Below the pieces are notes generated by a model that was given only the letters and a program-made list of their open reading frames with translations, made no database searches and had not been told where the DNA came from. From Geminocystis sp. NIES-3708 (lineage in GTDB: Bacteria; Cyanobacteriota; Cyanobacteriia; Cyanobacteriales; Cyanobacteriaceae), in contig NZ_AP014815.1 in the NCBI RefSeq assembly GCF_001548095.1, positions 620,001-684,000 on the forward strand: a stretch of 64,000 bases of DNA, given 5' to 3'. Numbering within the stretch: the first letter of the stretch is position 1; the number at the start of each line of letters is the position of its first letter. The position numbers were made by a program, and so were the translations under genes. Positions 47,880-57,611 of this stretch are shown here, piece by piece.

Positions 47880-47914
47880 AAAAAAATCTCTCGCTTTTAT
47901 AATAAGGAGAGAGA
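47880..47914 (-). terminator. Hairpin terminator after acsF
   Basis: On the minus strand TCTCTC and GAGAGA pair (about 47909-47914 and 47887-47892) with a 14-base loop, followed by seven T. It is a good terminator for acsF, whose stop is at 47961. Confidence 0.75.
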
Positions 47915-47960
47915 AAAGGATAAAGTTTAGTTTCATTGTTAATTGTTAATTACCAATTAT

Positions 47961-49037
47961 TTAAAGGACAGTACCTTGTAAATTTTCTGCGTCAATGGGC
48001 TTAATGAAATACAAGCGAATAAATTGACTAGCGTTAGATAAAAATAAAGGTAATTTGCGAAGGAATTTTACTGGTGCGATGGCATTACTTGCATCAATAG
48101 CACGTAATTTTTCGCAATTACTAACACAAATTTCTAAACTGTCATAAAAAGCGGGATTATTGACATCGATAATGATCGGAAAAACTCTTCCTGCGGTATT
48201 ATTAGTCTTCTCAATAACGTGTTTATCATAGCTTCTTGCATCTAAGCCAATAGAAGCATAAAAATCAGAACGTTGTAAATCGTTGAGATACATAGTCGCA
48301 AATACTGATAATAGGAAAAAACGACACCATAGTCTTGCTTTCCAATCATTTAAGTATTCAGGTTTAGCTTTAAGAATAGCATCGAAAAAGTCTCCATGAC
48401 GATTTTCATCTTGACACCAATTTTCAAAAAATTTGAAGATAGGATAAATACGGCTTTCAGGATTTTGTTCTAAATGACGGTAAATTGTGATGTAACGCCA
48501 ATAACCAATTTTTTCAGAAAGATAAGTGGCATAAAAAATAAATTTAGGTTGAAAAAATGTATAGTCACGACTTTTGGTTAAAAATCCTAAATCTAAGGAT
48601 AAATTGAAGTCAGACATTGCTTTATTTAAAAAACCTGCATGACGGGCTTCATCCCGAGACATGAGATTAAAACAGTCAGCTAATAAAGGGTTTTTATTTT
48701 TTAAACGTCTGCCTAATTCTTTATATAATAGAAATCCTGAAAATTCTGCAGTACAAGAGCGTTCAAGAAATTCGATGAATAATTGACGAGTTTCTCCATC
48801 AATGTGATCCCATGATTGATCAAAATCAGAGTTACGGACAAAATGATGACGATTATAATCAACTTTAAATTCATCTAAAATTGCTTGTAATTCTTCCTCG
48901 TTAACGGTGATGTCCATTTTTGCCATGGCATCAAAGTCCGTTGTATAAAAACGAGGAGTCAATATTGTTTCTTTGGCTGGTGCTTTTACACCCGGACGTA
49001 TTTCTTCGTATTCGGGTTTTTGTACTGTTGTTACCAT
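47961..49037 (-). CDS. acsF: Mg-protoporphyrin IX monomethyl ester oxidative cyclase AcsF
   Basis: A 358-residue diiron enzyme that forms the isocyclic fifth ring of chlorophyll with O2. The ferritin-like iron ligands lie in [36 protein letters not shown] and [16 protein letters not shown]. Its start [20 protein letters not shown] and length match the cyanobacterial enzyme. Cyanobacteria often have two AcsF copies used at different O2 levels; this one cannot be assigned to either. It is monocistronic and ends in a clear terminator. Confidence 0.97.
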   Translation of the reverse strand: MVTTVQKPEYEEIRPGVKAPAKETILTPRFYTTDFDAMAKMDITVNEEELQAILDEFKVDYNRHHFVRNSDFDQSWDHIDGETRQLFIEFLERSCTAEFSGFLLYKELGRRLKNKNPLLADCFNLMSRDEARHAGFLNKAMSDFNLSLDLGFLTKSRDYTFFQPKFIFYATYLSEKIGYWRYITIYRHLEQNPESRIYPIFKFFENWCQDENRHGDFFDAILKAKPEYLNDWKARLWCRFFLLSVFATMYLNDLQRSDFYASIGLDARSYDKHVIEKTNNTAGRVFPIIIDVNNPAFYDSLEICVSNCEKLRAIDASNAIAPVKFLRKLPLFLSNASQFIRLYFIKPIDAENLQGTVL

Positions 49038-49271
49038 AATATTTTTTTAAAAAACTCTATTTATTGCTTTTTGCTCGTAAAAATTCAGCTTAAATCTCAG
49101 TTTAACAAAATCTTTACCATCTCAATAACCTATTTTATTAAGTATTGTAACAAAAAAATAATTTTAATAAGGGATTGCTTAACATCAATGGATTTTTCTG
49201 AAATTAAGGGATACTTTCAAATATCAATAATTGATGACTCAACTTTTTGATATTATATCTCAAAATTAGTG

Positions 49272-49296
49272 CAATTTATTCTCAATACTGATAAAA
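49272..49296 (+). promoter_or_regulatory. Possible Fur box upstream of futA
   Basis: CAATTTATTCTCAATACTGA with its following TAAAA resembles cyanobacterial Fur sites of the AAATAAATTCTCAAT type and sits just before the iron-transport gene start (49303). The match is partial, and no dyad is complete, so this is tentative. Confidence 0.35.
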
Positions 49297-49302
49297 TAGC
49301 TA

Positions 49303-50397
49303 ATGAAATTAAAATACTCTGTACAATCAAAAAAATTAATGAATAAAGTTAGTAGAAGATTATTCCTTGGTGCAACTGGAGCTTTAGGGGCGGTAGCTTT
49401 AGCTGAATTCACGGGAGTAAGAAGTTCTTTTGCCCAAAAAAAACAAGAAATCAATTTATATTCATCTCGTCACTACAACACGGATATGAAACTATATAAA
49501 GATTTTGAAAAACAAACAGGAATAAAAGTCAATTTAGTTGAAGGAAAAGGAGAGGAATTATTGCAAAGAATTAAAAGTGAAGGGCGTAATTCTCCCGCAG
49601 ACATTTTTTTGACAGCAGACGTAGGAAATATTTGGCAAGCACAACAAGCAGGGATTTTTTCACCCGTTAATTCTTCTACCTTAAATCAAAAGATTCCAGC
49701 ATCTTTACGAGATACTGCTAAAAATGAATGGTTTGGATTTAGTACAAGAGTTCGAGTTATTATGTATAGAAAAGGAAAAATTAATCCTAATCAATTATCT
49801 ACTTATGAAGATTTAGCGAATCCAAAATGGCGTGGAAAATTAATTATGCGTACTTCCACTAATATCTATAATCAATCTTTAACAGCTTGGCTTTTAGGGA
49901 TTAATGGACAGGCAAAAACAGAACAATGGGCTAAAGGTGTTGTTGCGAATTTTGCTCGTCAACCTCAAGGAGGAGATCGAGATCAATTTGAAGCCGTTGC
50001 GGCAGGTATTGCTGATTTAACTGTTGCTAATACTTATTATTTAGGTGCTTATGCAAACGATCCAAAAAAGAAAGAGATTTTTGAACGTATAGGGGTATTT
50101 TTCCCTAATCAAGGAAAAGGACAAAGTGGTGCTTTTTCTAATATTAGTGGTGGTGGAGTACTAAAAAATGCTCCTAATAGAGCTGGTGCAATTAAATTTT
50201 TAGAATATTTAACAACTCCCTCTGCACAAAACTATTTTGCGAAAGGTAATTTTGAATATCCAGTAGTTAAAGGGGCACAAATTGATCCTGTTTTAAAGAA
50301 TTTTGGTAATTTCAGATCTTCTAATGTCTCCTTAAGCAAAGTAGGACCTAATTTAGCCAATGCTTTAAAAATAATGGATCGTGCTGGTTGGAAATAG
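49303..50397 (+). CDS. futA: Ferric iron ABC transporter binding protein FutA
   Basis: A 364-residue periplasmic binding protein. The N-terminus has a twin-arginine signal (VSRRLFLGATGALGAVALAE), then the FutA start QEINLYSSRHYNTDMKLYKD. Iron-binding tyrosines are expected at VANTYYLGAY and SSRHYN. The FSPVNSSTLNQKIPASLRD and NPKWRGKLIMRTSTNIYNQS segments match the family. It captures Fe(III) for the FutBC permease, which is not in the window. Whether it is FutA1 or FutA2 type is unclear, although the Tat signal is typical of FutA2. An internal ATG at 49339 is an alternative start. Confidence 0.93.
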   Translation: MKLKYSVQSKKLMNKVSRRLFLGATGALGAVALAEFTGVRSSFAQKKQEINLYSSRHYNTDMKLYKDFEKQTGIKVNLVEGKGEELLQRIKSEGRNSPADIFLTADVGNIWQAQQAGIFSPVNSSTLNQKIPASLRDTAKNEWFGFSTRVRVIMYRKGKINPNQLSTYEDLANPKWRGKLIMRTSTNIYNQSLTAWLLGINGQAKTEQWAKGVVANFARQPQGGDRDQFEAVAAGIADLTVANTYYLGAYANDPKKKEIFERIGVFFPNQGKGQSGAFSNISGGGVLKNAPNRAGAIKFLEYLTTPSAQNYFAKGNFEYPVVKGAQIDPVLKNFGNFRSSNVSLSKVGPNLANALKIMDRAGWK

Positions 50398-50450
50398 ATT
50401 AATAGTTAATAAAAAATTTCTATGTAATGTTTTCTTTATAACAAAAAAGC

Positions 50451-50495
50451 TCCCCTCGCCCTGTGGGAAAAGGGTTGAGGTGAGGGCTAAACAAA
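50451..50495. repeat. Dispersed hairpin repeat, copy 2
   Basis: The same stem as at 20164-20204: CCCTCGCCC and GGTTGAGGTGAGGG, around a loop, followed by GCTAAACAAATTA. It lies just downstream of futA. Confidence 0.6.
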
Positions 50496-50558
50496 TTAAC
50501 CCCGACCTTATAAACATCTTGCCTCAAGAAGAAAGAAGAATTCTTTTCCACATTTTTA

Positions 50559-51176
50559 TTAAATCAAATTACAAGAAATTAAACGAGCGAAGAAAAATGT
50601 AACCATTTTGAGTCCATAAGGGGATTTCCACCAATGTGCAGGAAAACAACCATCAGGAGCGGATAAACTAAAATCCCAATTATCATAATCTTCAAATTTG
50701 GCTTCTTTCTTATCATTAAGCCATCCGACTTGATCTGCAAATTTTCTTAAAATATTAATATCTTGTGCTCTAATCGTGTCAATATTACCACCGACTTGGA
50801 AATAAGCTTTTAACTGAACACTAAAACCAAACTTTTTATCACTATATTTTTGCCAAATTTCATCAATCACAAATAAAGAGTTACAAGGATATTTACTAAC
50901 ATCATTAGGAGTTAAAGTTTCTCGTTCTTCTCCTGTTACTTCTAACATAATTCTGCTAGTTTCTTCGTCAGCATTACGAAAGTCACCTTTTTGTAAATAG
51001 TTTTTTAATTTACCATATCTAGCAATATCAGGTAAAAGAATAAATTGTTCTTGAAGATTATCAATAACAGTAGTTAATTCTAGAATTTTTGCTTCTAATT
51101 CTTTGATTCTGATACTTTCATTTAATGTTTTTACTTGATTTTCTAATAACTTTAATCTTGTTTCAACATCCGTCAT
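50559..51176 (-). CDS. GUN4-domain protein with N-terminal coiled coil
   Basis: A 205-residue protein (start ATG 51176). Residues 1-55 are a coiled coil (TRLKLLENQVKTLNESIRIK). Residues 60-205 are a GUN4 core: KLKNYLQKGDFRNADEETSR, FVIDEIWQKYSDKKFGFSVQ, AHWWKSPYGLKM and the FFARLISCNL end. GUN4 binds Mg-protoporphyrin and stimulates Mg-chelatase; whether this copy does so, or is one of several GUN4-domain regulators, is open. A TTG at 51200 would extend it into the upstream gene and is rejected. The upstream P-loop gene ends five bases before its start. Confidence 0.88.
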   Translation of the reverse strand: MTDVETRLKLLENQVKTLNESIRIKELEAKILELTTVIDNLQEQFILLPDIARYGKLKNYLQKGDFRNADEETSRIMLEVTGEERETLTPNDVSKYPCNSLFVIDEIWQKYSDKKFGFSVQLKAYFQVGGNIDTIRAQDINILRKFADQVGWLNDKKEAKFEDYDNWDFSLSAPDGCFPAHWWKSPYGLKMVTFFFARLISCNLI

Positions 51177-51180
51177 AACT

Positions 51181-51699
51181 TTATCTATTTTTACTATCAA
51201 TTAGTTTAATTATATCTTCATTCCAATTATTGTTATACTCAATTTTATTTCCTTGAAATGAATTAAATAATTGCTGATGATAACTAAAAGAAAACTCATC
51301 ATTTCTGACAAAATAATCTTGAATCCATGATTCTAACATACTTAAATTTGCTTGTTGAGCTTCTGGTGTCTGATATTTATGAGCTTCCCAAGGACGTTTT
51401 TTATTATTTTCTAAACAAACATTAAGTTCTAAATTAAGATAAATTAATAACTCAGTGTAAGGTAAAATGTTTTCTATTAAGTCACCATAACAACCTTCAA
51501 TTACCCAATTTTTAGAGTGATTGATAAAAGTCATTATTTCTTTTAAGCTAACAGATAAATCATGACGAATAGGAGTTTTTTCTGGTTTCCAAGCAAGGGT
51601 ATCGAGATCCAGATGTGGTAAGTTAAATTCTTGAGTTAGTCTTTTCGCTAAACTTGATTTTCCAGAGCTAGAGTTACCCATTATAACTATTTTGATCAT
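51181..51699 (-). CDS. P-loop small-molecule kinase-like protein (adenylate kinase fold)
   Basis: A 172-residue protein with Walker A GNSSSGKSSLAKRL, LPHLDLDTLAWKPEKTP and VIEGCYGDLIENIL, a pattern of the FlaR-like/shikimate-kinase-like P-loop group, where the DLDTLAW stretch places the phosphoacceptor site. The substrate is unknown. It is co-directional with the GUN4 gene (stop five bases before its ATG) and follows an epimerase gene by 14 bases, so the three may form an operon. Confidence 0.8.
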   Translation of the reverse strand: MIKIVIMGNSSSGKSSLAKRLTQEFNLPHLDLDTLAWKPEKTPIRHDLSVSLKEIMTFINHSKNWVIEGCYGDLIENILPYTELLIYLNLELNVCLENNKKRPWEAHKYQTPEAQQANLSMLESWIQDYFVRNDEFSFSYHQQLFNSFQGNKIEYNNNWNEDIIKLIDSKNR

Positions 51700-51713
51700 A
51701 AAAAATAAACTAT

Positions 51714-52664
51714 CTATTTAGGAACTTGTGAAACTTCTAATAATTTAGTTAAATTTGGAGCATAAGATTCTAAGTTAAAGGTACTAGGATTAACAAATTT
51801 ACTATAAATAAAATGACGATAATTAAAACAAAAATAATCCCATTCAGCCATTTGAATATTAAAAACTTTTATAAAAATATTTGCTAACCAAATTGGTAAC
51901 GGAATCTGAAAATAAATCTTTTTATCAAGATAATTACAAATCTCTTTTATCACTTGATTAACTGTTAAAGGTTGATTCCCTAAAACTAATTTTTTATCAA
52001 AACTATCATCTAAATTATTACCATTTTCCACTAAATAAACAATCACCGTTGCAATATCATAAGCATGGAGAAAATGAAAACTACCATCGGCTTGAAACCA
52101 ACGAATTAAATTCATCAATTTAGGTAAATCTTTTAAACCACCTGAAAGATGAGAATAAGGTTTATTTTCATCACCACCAAAAACTAAAGTAGGATAAACA
52201 GTGATAATTTTTGGATATAATTCTAATGCTGATAACTGAGTGAAACATTGATATTTCGTTCTAATATAATCAGTCCCAATTTCTCCTGCTTCAGTTAAAA
52301 GTTGATTATTTTGACCTAAAATACTAGCCGTTGAAAAATAAATTATCTGTTGACAATTATCTTTATTTAAACTGTTAATTAAATTGATATTTGCTTCTAC
52401 ATTTATTTGATAAGATTCTTTTTCTCCTCCCCAACAAGTAGCCGCCAAAATAGCTATATTAATGGTACTTAATAAGTCTTTATATTCAAGAATTTGTGAT
52501 AAATCTCCTTGAATAATATTAATACCTTCACGATAGTTATAATCAAACTTTAATTTATTAGGATTTCTAACTAATAAAAATAATTCATGATTTGTATTTT
52601 TAATTAATAAATCAGCTATATAATGACCAATACAGCCACTACTACCAGTAACAAAAATGCGCAT
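51714..52664 (-). CDS. NAD-dependent epimerase/dehydratase family protein
   Basis: A 316-residue extended SDR. The Rossmann motif is FVTGSSGCIGHYIADLL; the catalytic YxxxK lies in GTDYIRTKYQC; FHFLHAYDIATVIVYL is the C-terminal substrate-binding region. The substrate may be a nucleotide sugar or other NAD(P)-linked compound; none can be named. First gene of a probable three-gene group with the P-loop and GUN4 genes. Confidence 0.88.
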   Translation of the reverse strand: MRIFVTGSSGCIGHYIADLLIKNTNHELFLLVRNPNKLKFDYNYREGINIIQGDLSQILEYKDLLSTINIAILAATCWGGEKESYQINVEANINLINSLNKDNCQQIIYFSTASILGQNNQLLTEAGEIGTDYIRTKYQCFTQLSALELYPKIITVYPTLVFGGDENKPYSHLSGGLKDLPKLMNLIRWFQADGSFHFLHAYDIATVIVYLVENGNNLDDSFDKKLVLGNQPLTVNQVIKEICNYLDKKIYFQIPLPIWLANIFIKVFNIQMAEWDYFCFNYRHFIYSKFVNPSTFNLESYAPNLTKLLEVSQVPK

Positions 52665-52792
52665 ATTTTATTATTTATTCAATTCCCATTCGTTAACAAA
52701 TTAGAAAGTAAAAATTGATTTATATTGATTTATTAGATTTTTTTATTACCATCTAATTAATTGTCAATTGTCGATTATTAATAATTGATTTT

Positions 52793-53869
52793 TTAAAGAT
52801 TGATAAACTCTCCATTGAGTTGTTTTAAATCTAAGGGTGATTCTTGCCATACTTTTCCATCTAAAGCTAACTGTTCAATGTAACTAGCTAATCGTAAGGC
52901 TTTTAAAGCTTGTTCTCCCCCTACAGAAGGTTTATTTCCACCTCTGACACAACTAACAAAATGTTCTAATTCTGCGTGTAAAGGCTCAATATTACTGGTA
53001 TATACTTTTTCAATTAAACCATCTTGACGATATAAAATTTGACCGTAATCAGTTGTATAATTAGCGGTAGTTTGACGATGAATTAGAATTTCATTATTGA
53101 GAAAATCCGCTTCTGTAAGGCTATTTTTACAATGGGCAACAATACGACGAATTTTACGATGAGTTACTTTACTAGCCGTGACAGTAGCCACAATACCATT
53201 AGCGAAATTCAAGGTAGCAGTTACATAGTCTAAATATTGCGATTCTGAGGCTCGACTACCAGTTGCACTTAATTTTACGACGGGAGATTCAGCTAATTCT
53301 AACAATAAATCTAAGTCATGGATCATCAAATCTAACACTACGGATACATCATTAGCACGATCAGAATATGGACTCATGCGATGGGCTTCTAAAGCTAATA
53401 AATTCTCTGTTTTTAAGACTTTGCTTAATTCTTGAAAGGCAGGATTAAATCGCTCGATATGCCCTACTTGCAAAATACAATTCGTAGCGGCGGCGGCATT
53501 TACTAAAGATTCAGCTTCTGTGATACTAGCAGCAATTGGTTTTTCAATTAAAACGTGTACTCCTGCATTTAAGCATTCTAAACCTACTTGATGATGTAAT
53601 CTTGTGGGAGCGGCAATACAAACAGCATCCACATTAGGCAACATTTCTAAATAATTTTCAAAAAAATGAACTCGGTATTTACTAGCAACATCTAAACCTC
53701 GCTCTACATTAACATCTGCGATGCCCACTAATTCCACATCTTTTAGTAAACTTAATACACGGGTGTGATGTTGCCCCATATTACCAACCCCGATAACTCC
53801 TATTTTTAAAGGATGATTATAATTTCTTTGCATCTGCAAATTACCTGCGGATAATCGTTGATTTTTCAT
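52793..53869 (-). CDS. Gfo/Idh/MocA family oxidoreductase
   Basis: A 358-residue NAD(P)-dependent dehydrogenase. The N-terminal dinucleotide fold is IGVIGVGNMGQHHTRVL, and the catalytic-type motif is HVLIEKPIAASITEAE (EKP). HDLDLLLELAESP and HRKIRRIVAHCKN follow the family. I take ATG 53869; in-frame TTG and GTG codons upstream at 53893 and following are weaker. Related cyanobacterial genes work on sugar or myo-inositol derivatives, but no substrate is assigned. Distinct from the BvdR paralog at 15569. Confidence 0.88.
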   Translation of the reverse strand: MKNQRLSAGNLQMQRNYNHPLKIGVIGVGNMGQHHTRVLSLLKDVELVGIADVNVERGLDVASKYRVHFFENYLEMLPNVDAVCIAAPTRLHHQVGLECLNAGVHVLIEKPIAASITEAESLVNAAAATNCILQVGHIERFNPAFQELSKVLKTENLLALEAHRMSPYSDRANDVSVVLDLMIHDLDLLLELAESPVVKLSATGSRASESQYLDYVTATLNFANGIVATVTASKVTHRKIRRIVAHCKNSLTEADFLNNEILIHRQTTANYTTDYGQILYRQDGLIEKVYTSNIEPLHAELEHFVSCVRGGNKPSVGGEQALKALRLASYIEQLALDGKVWQESPLDLKQLNGEFINL

Positions 53870-53982
53870 TTTTATTAATACTCCCCAACACAAATAATTG
53901 AATATTTTTAGATATTTTTACTTATTTAACTCAGATAGTATCATAGTTAAACAAAATTGGTTGAATAATTAGGAATTAGGAG

Positions 53983-54666
53983 TTAGAAATTAACTTTTGC
54001 TTGTAGCAACTGCCAGTTAATTACCTCATGAAAAAGATATTCATAACCTTTGACATTAGGATGAAGTCCATCTTCTGACATTTGTCCTTTTCGCCAATGT
54101 TCTCCTCTACTCATCCATATATCAAAAATATCCAGATAGGGAATTTTTCTACTTTCACAGGCTTGTTTCGTAATTTCTTTATAATGATATTGATCTCTGA
54201 GATTATAATAAAAACAATCTAAAAAAGGCATTTTTTCCTCATCTACAGGAGTCATACCCACAAACATAACTGACGATAATTTTTGTGCTTGATCTAGTAA
54301 ATTATTTATATCTTTAGCAAATTGCTCATGGTTAGTGAGATTTCTTCCCTGAATATGTCCTAAACGAGCCGTATCATTTACTCCTACTGATACAATAATC
54401 AAATCTGGATATCTATTTCTTAATTCTCCTCGATAAGTAAATTCTTGAGATAAACGACTATTTACTTGATTTGTGCGATCGCCACGAATACCTAAATTAT
54501 ATAAAACATGATCATGATCACTATTCATCCAATGACGACGTAATCTTTCTACCCAGCCGCCACCTTCTTTATCTCCATAACCATAAACCAAACTATCACC
54601 AATGGCAATAATACGCAAAGGCTGAGATTTGTGTTGTGAATGATGAGGATTATCTAAAATTTGCAT
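53983..54666 (-). CDS. SGNH/GDSL hydrolase
   Basis: A 227-residue hydrolase (start ATG 54666). Block I IAIGDSLVYGYGDKEGGGW has the Ser nucleophile, block III VSVGVNDTARLG has Gly/Asn oxyanion residues and block V DGLHPNVKGYEYL has the Asp-His pair. No signal peptide is seen, so it is probably cytosolic. Target esters are unknown. A GTG at 54705 would extend it by 13 residues, but it lies inside a GGTGAATACC repeat and was not chosen. Confidence 0.88.
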   Translation of the reverse strand: MQILDNPHHSQHKSQPLRIIAIGDSLVYGYGDKEGGGWVERLRRHWMNSDHDHVLYNLGIRGDRTNQVNSRLSQEFTYRGELRNRYPDLIIVSVGVNDTARLGHIQGRNLTNHEQFAKDINNLLDQAQKLSSVMFVGMTPVDEEKMPFLDCFYYNLRDQYHYKEITKQACESRKIPYLDIFDIWMSRGEHWRKGQMSEDGLHPNVKGYEYLFHEVINWQLLQAKVNF

Positions 54667-54682
54667 TAATCTCAAGTGAATA

Positions 54683-54872
54683 TCATTTAGCCAGGTGAAT
54701 ACCACTTATTTGGGTGAATAAGCGTAGACGCATTTAACTTACATTTTTTATTTATTTTTGAACATGACTGAAACTTGCTTTTTGTTGCCTTTTGCCTTAC
54801 CTACTATTACCAGTCAACTTAGATGGGTTTGAGCTTACCATTTATCTGGGTGAATACCATTCACCCCTACGA
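54683..54872. repeat. Repeat pair GGGTGAATA / GGTGAATACCATTCACC
   Basis: Two related blocks, about 54691-54717 and 54845-54868, contain GGGTGAATA and GTGAATACCATTCAC, partly palindromic. They flank a short AT-rich gap between the SGNH and UbiB-type genes. A small dispersed repeat is the likely explanation. Confidence 0.45.
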
Positions 54873-54873
54873 T

Positions 54874-56559
54874 TTAATTTGCCACTAATTCTTGAGAGAA
54901 TTGTTTAATAGCTTGTAATGCCACATCAAAAAGTTTTTGTGGTTTTAATTCTGGTTGAATTAACGTCCATAATCTGTGTACTTCTTCCGTATGTAATCTA
55001 TCGTCTTCGATTAAAGCCGTAATTAATTGGCGTCGTAAATAATCTCCCTCCTCTGACACTAAAAATTGTAATCCTAAACTAGCAGTAGGCAATAAATCAA
55101 ATTGACGATCAGATTGAGCGATGGCAATCATATTCTCTAATCTTTCCCATTGAAACCTACCATCTTTAAACAATACCTCAATTAGGCGTTTACGCATAGC
55201 AGGAGATTCTTCCGTCAATAAACGACGAGAAATATAAGGAAAAGACACTTCCACAATGCGAAAATCAGGATTAAGACTTAAAGCTAAACCCTCTTGAGTG
55301 ACTAATGAACGAATGATTAAAGCAAATTTCGCAGGTACTCTAAAAGGATACTCATACATCAATTCTGAAAAATCATCAGTAATAGTTTTAAAGTTAAAAT
55401 TTCCTACACTTTGTCCAACGGCATTGCCTAAAACCTTTTCTAAGGCGGGAATTATGGGCTTTATATCCGTTTCTGGAGTTAAGAAGCCTAAATTAACAAA
55501 ATCTTTAGCCAAAGCCTGATAATCACGATTTATCAATTGCACGACAGAAGAAGCGATCGTTTCTTTGGTATCCTCTGTTAATTGATCCATCATACCAAAA
55601 TCAATATAAGCCATTTTACCATCGGGCATAGCGAATAAATTTCCTGGGTGTGGATCTGCATGAAAGAAACCATGTTCTAACAATTGTCTCAATCCTGATG
55701 TAACACCAATGCGGATAATATCACTAGGATCTAAACCTGCCTCACGAATGGTATCTAAATCATTTAATTTATAACCATTAATCCATTCTAAAGTTAAAAC
55801 ATTATGACTACTATAACGCCAGTAAATACAGGGAACTTTGACTTCAGGATCTCCTAAAAAATTACTAGCAAATTTCTCAGCATTTCTTCCCTCATTTATA
55901 TAGTCAATTTCTTCAAATAATTTAGTTCCAAATTCATCAACAATTAAACCTAAATCATGACCTAAATTAAGAGGTAAAAAAGGAGCAACCCATCGAGAAG
56001 CTAAACGCATTAAATATAAATCTAAGCGAATAACAGGTAATAAATTAGGACGTTGAACTTTAACAGCAACTTCTTCCCCTGTGTGTAAAACTGCTTTATA
56101 TACTTGCCCTAAACTTGCCGCTGCGACGGGAGTAGCTGAAATTTCTTTATAGGCTTCTTCTACTTCTAAATCTAATTCACTTTCAATAATCTCAAAAGCA
56201 ATTCTACTATCAAAAGGAGGAAGTTGATCTTGTAACTTTATTAATTCTTCTAGAAAATCTTTGCGAATTAAATCAGGACGAGTGGAAAGTGCTTGACCAA
56301 CTTTAATAAATGTAGGACCTAACTTTGTCAGGATTTTTCTTAATTGCTCTGCTCTTTTTTGTTTATTATTTTCTTCTTTTTTAAACCATTTATCTAAAGT
56401 TAATTGAATAATAAAAACAGCAAAATATAAAAAAATTTTCACACTCCGAAATAATCCTAACCAAGGGCGATAACGATAGTATTTTGCAATATCTTCCGCC
56501 GAATAACGTCTTAAAGGCTCAGTCTCTCGCTTATAGGAATCTGAAGAAGAATAAATCAC
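54874..56559 (-). CDS. AarF/UbiB (ABC1) family atypical kinase
   Basis: A 561-residue protein. The KxGQ-like N-terminal motif is FIKVGQALSTRPDLI; ATP-binding-type motifs are PVAAASLGQVYKAVLHTGEE, AVKVQRPNL, EIDYINEGRNAEKF, FFHADPHPGNLFAM and YIDFGMMDQL. A C-terminal 90-residue extension holds helices. Family members support quinone and prenyl-lipid metabolism; in cyanobacteria and plastids they associate with plastoquinone and tocopherol homeostasis. One hydrophobic helix at 40-55 (SVKIFLYFAVFIIQ) may associate with the membrane. Confidence 0.95.
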   Translation of the reverse strand: MIYSSSDSYKRETEPLRRYSAEDIAKYYRYRPWLGLFRSVKIFLYFAVFIIQLTLDKWFKKEENNKQKRAEQLRKILTKLGPTFIKVGQALSTRPDLIRKDFLEELIKLQDQLPPFDSRIAFEIIESELDLEVEEAYKEISATPVAAASLGQVYKAVLHTGEEVAVKVQRPNLLPVIRLDLYLMRLASRWVAPFLPLNLGHDLGLIVDEFGTKLFEEIDYINEGRNAEKFASNFLGDPEVKVPCIYWRYSSHNVLTLEWINGYKLNDLDTIREAGLDPSDIIRIGVTSGLRQLLEHGFFHADPHPGNLFAMPDGKMAYIDFGMMDQLTEDTKETIASSVVQLINRDYQALAKDFVNLGFLTPETDIKPIIPALEKVLGNAVGQSVGNFNFKTITDDFSELMYEYPFRVPAKFALIIRSLVTQEGLALSLNPDFRIVEVSFPYISRRLLTEESPAMRKRLIEVLFKDGRFQWERLENMIAIAQSDRQFDLLPTASLGLQFLVSEEGDYLRRQLITALIEDDRLHTEEVHRLWTLIQPELKPQKLFDVALQAIKQFSQELVAN

Positions 56560-56663
56560 GTTTTCTAATCAGGTTTTATATAAAAGTATTTTAGATAGTC
56601 AGAACTAATTATAACTCTAGTTTGACTCAAAAATAATAGCTTTTTCTTAAATCTCAATCTTAC

Positions 56664-57509
56664 TTAAATGAAGTTTTTTAAACCTAAAAACAAAATTGTC
56701 AACAATAAAACACTTAAACCAGCAATACTACCGAGAGGTTGATCTTTTTTACCAATTAACCAACTTTTTCCTGAAGGATTATAACGATAAAGATTAAATG
56801 TATCAACACAAGCTAAAACAAATACCCAACCACCATGTAAACCGATGGCTAATCCTAAACTACCACCATCGATGATACGGGCATAAAAAAGAACTATTCC
56901 CATTAAAAATAATCCGGGTAACTGAGGAAGTGTGTTTTTTTGTTCCCAAATTAGATGTAATAAAGCAAAAATAAAACTCGAAATAATGGCACTAAGCCAA
57001 AGATTAAAATCTTCTAGTAAGAAATTGACGAATATACCTCTAAAAATTAACTCTTCAATGGAAGCGATAAAAAAACTTACCAACAAAAGTAAGGGTAAAT
57101 TAACCCATATATTAGGGGCAGAATCCTCTTGATTATTGAACATTAACCAACCCGTCATTAATTCTATGGCATCAATGACAAAGGTGGTTATAATGCCCAA
57201 ACCATAGCCAAATAGGATAGACTTAAGAAGACTAACTTGAAAAATCAATCCTATTGTTTCTAACGAAGTGTTTTCTACTACTATCACTGCCCAAGTTAAA
57301 ATGGGTACAAGAGAATAGAGAGAAATTATAAAAGTTAGTTTTTGTGTATTGGAAATTGGTGCGGCTATTTGCCATTTGACTAACCTTGCGATAGGAATTG
57401 CGATGGGAAACCAGATAACCGCCCATATTATCAAAAATAAAATAATTTTTATAATTGAATTAGATTGATTAAATAGAGCAACTACTGAATAATCCTCAAA
57501 ATTTAGCAT
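56664..57509 (-). CDS. CPBP family intramembrane metalloprotease
   Basis: A 281-residue protein with about eight membrane helices. The catalytic motif EELIFRGIFVNFLL (EExxxR) at about 170, then FIFALLHLIWE (FxxxH) and GLAIGLHGGWVF hold the expected Glu, Arg and His residues. CPBP proteins cleave or process membrane or prenylated substrates; the substrate here is unknown. It lies 104 bases downstream of nothing obvious, on the same strand as the UbiB-type gene. Confidence 0.9.
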   Translation of the reverse strand: MLNFEDYSVVALFNQSNSIIKIILFLIIWAVIWFPIAIPIARLVKWQIAAPISNTQKLTFIISLYSLVPILTWAVIVVENTSLETIGLIFQVSLLKSILFGYGLGIITTFVIDAIELMTGWLMFNNQEDSAPNIWVNLPLLLLVSFFIASIEELIFRGIFVNFLLEDFNLWLSAIISSFIFALLHLIWEQKNTLPQLPGLFLMGIVLFYARIIDGGSLGLAIGLHGGWVFVLACVDTFNLYRYNPSGKSWLIGKKDQPLGSIAGLSVLLLTILFLGLKNFI

Positions 57510-57611
57510 TTTTATCTACAAAGTTAATTATTTTGAGAAAAGGTTATTTTTTGATTAGTTATACAGAAAAAAGGTAAAATTCTCTATATTGATAAATATG
57601 AATATTGATAA

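Noticed and set aside
54667-54705. GTG start at 54705 for the SGNH hydrolase
   Set aside because: It lies in a GGTGAATACC repeat and the added residues are not typical of the family; ATG 54666 is preferred.
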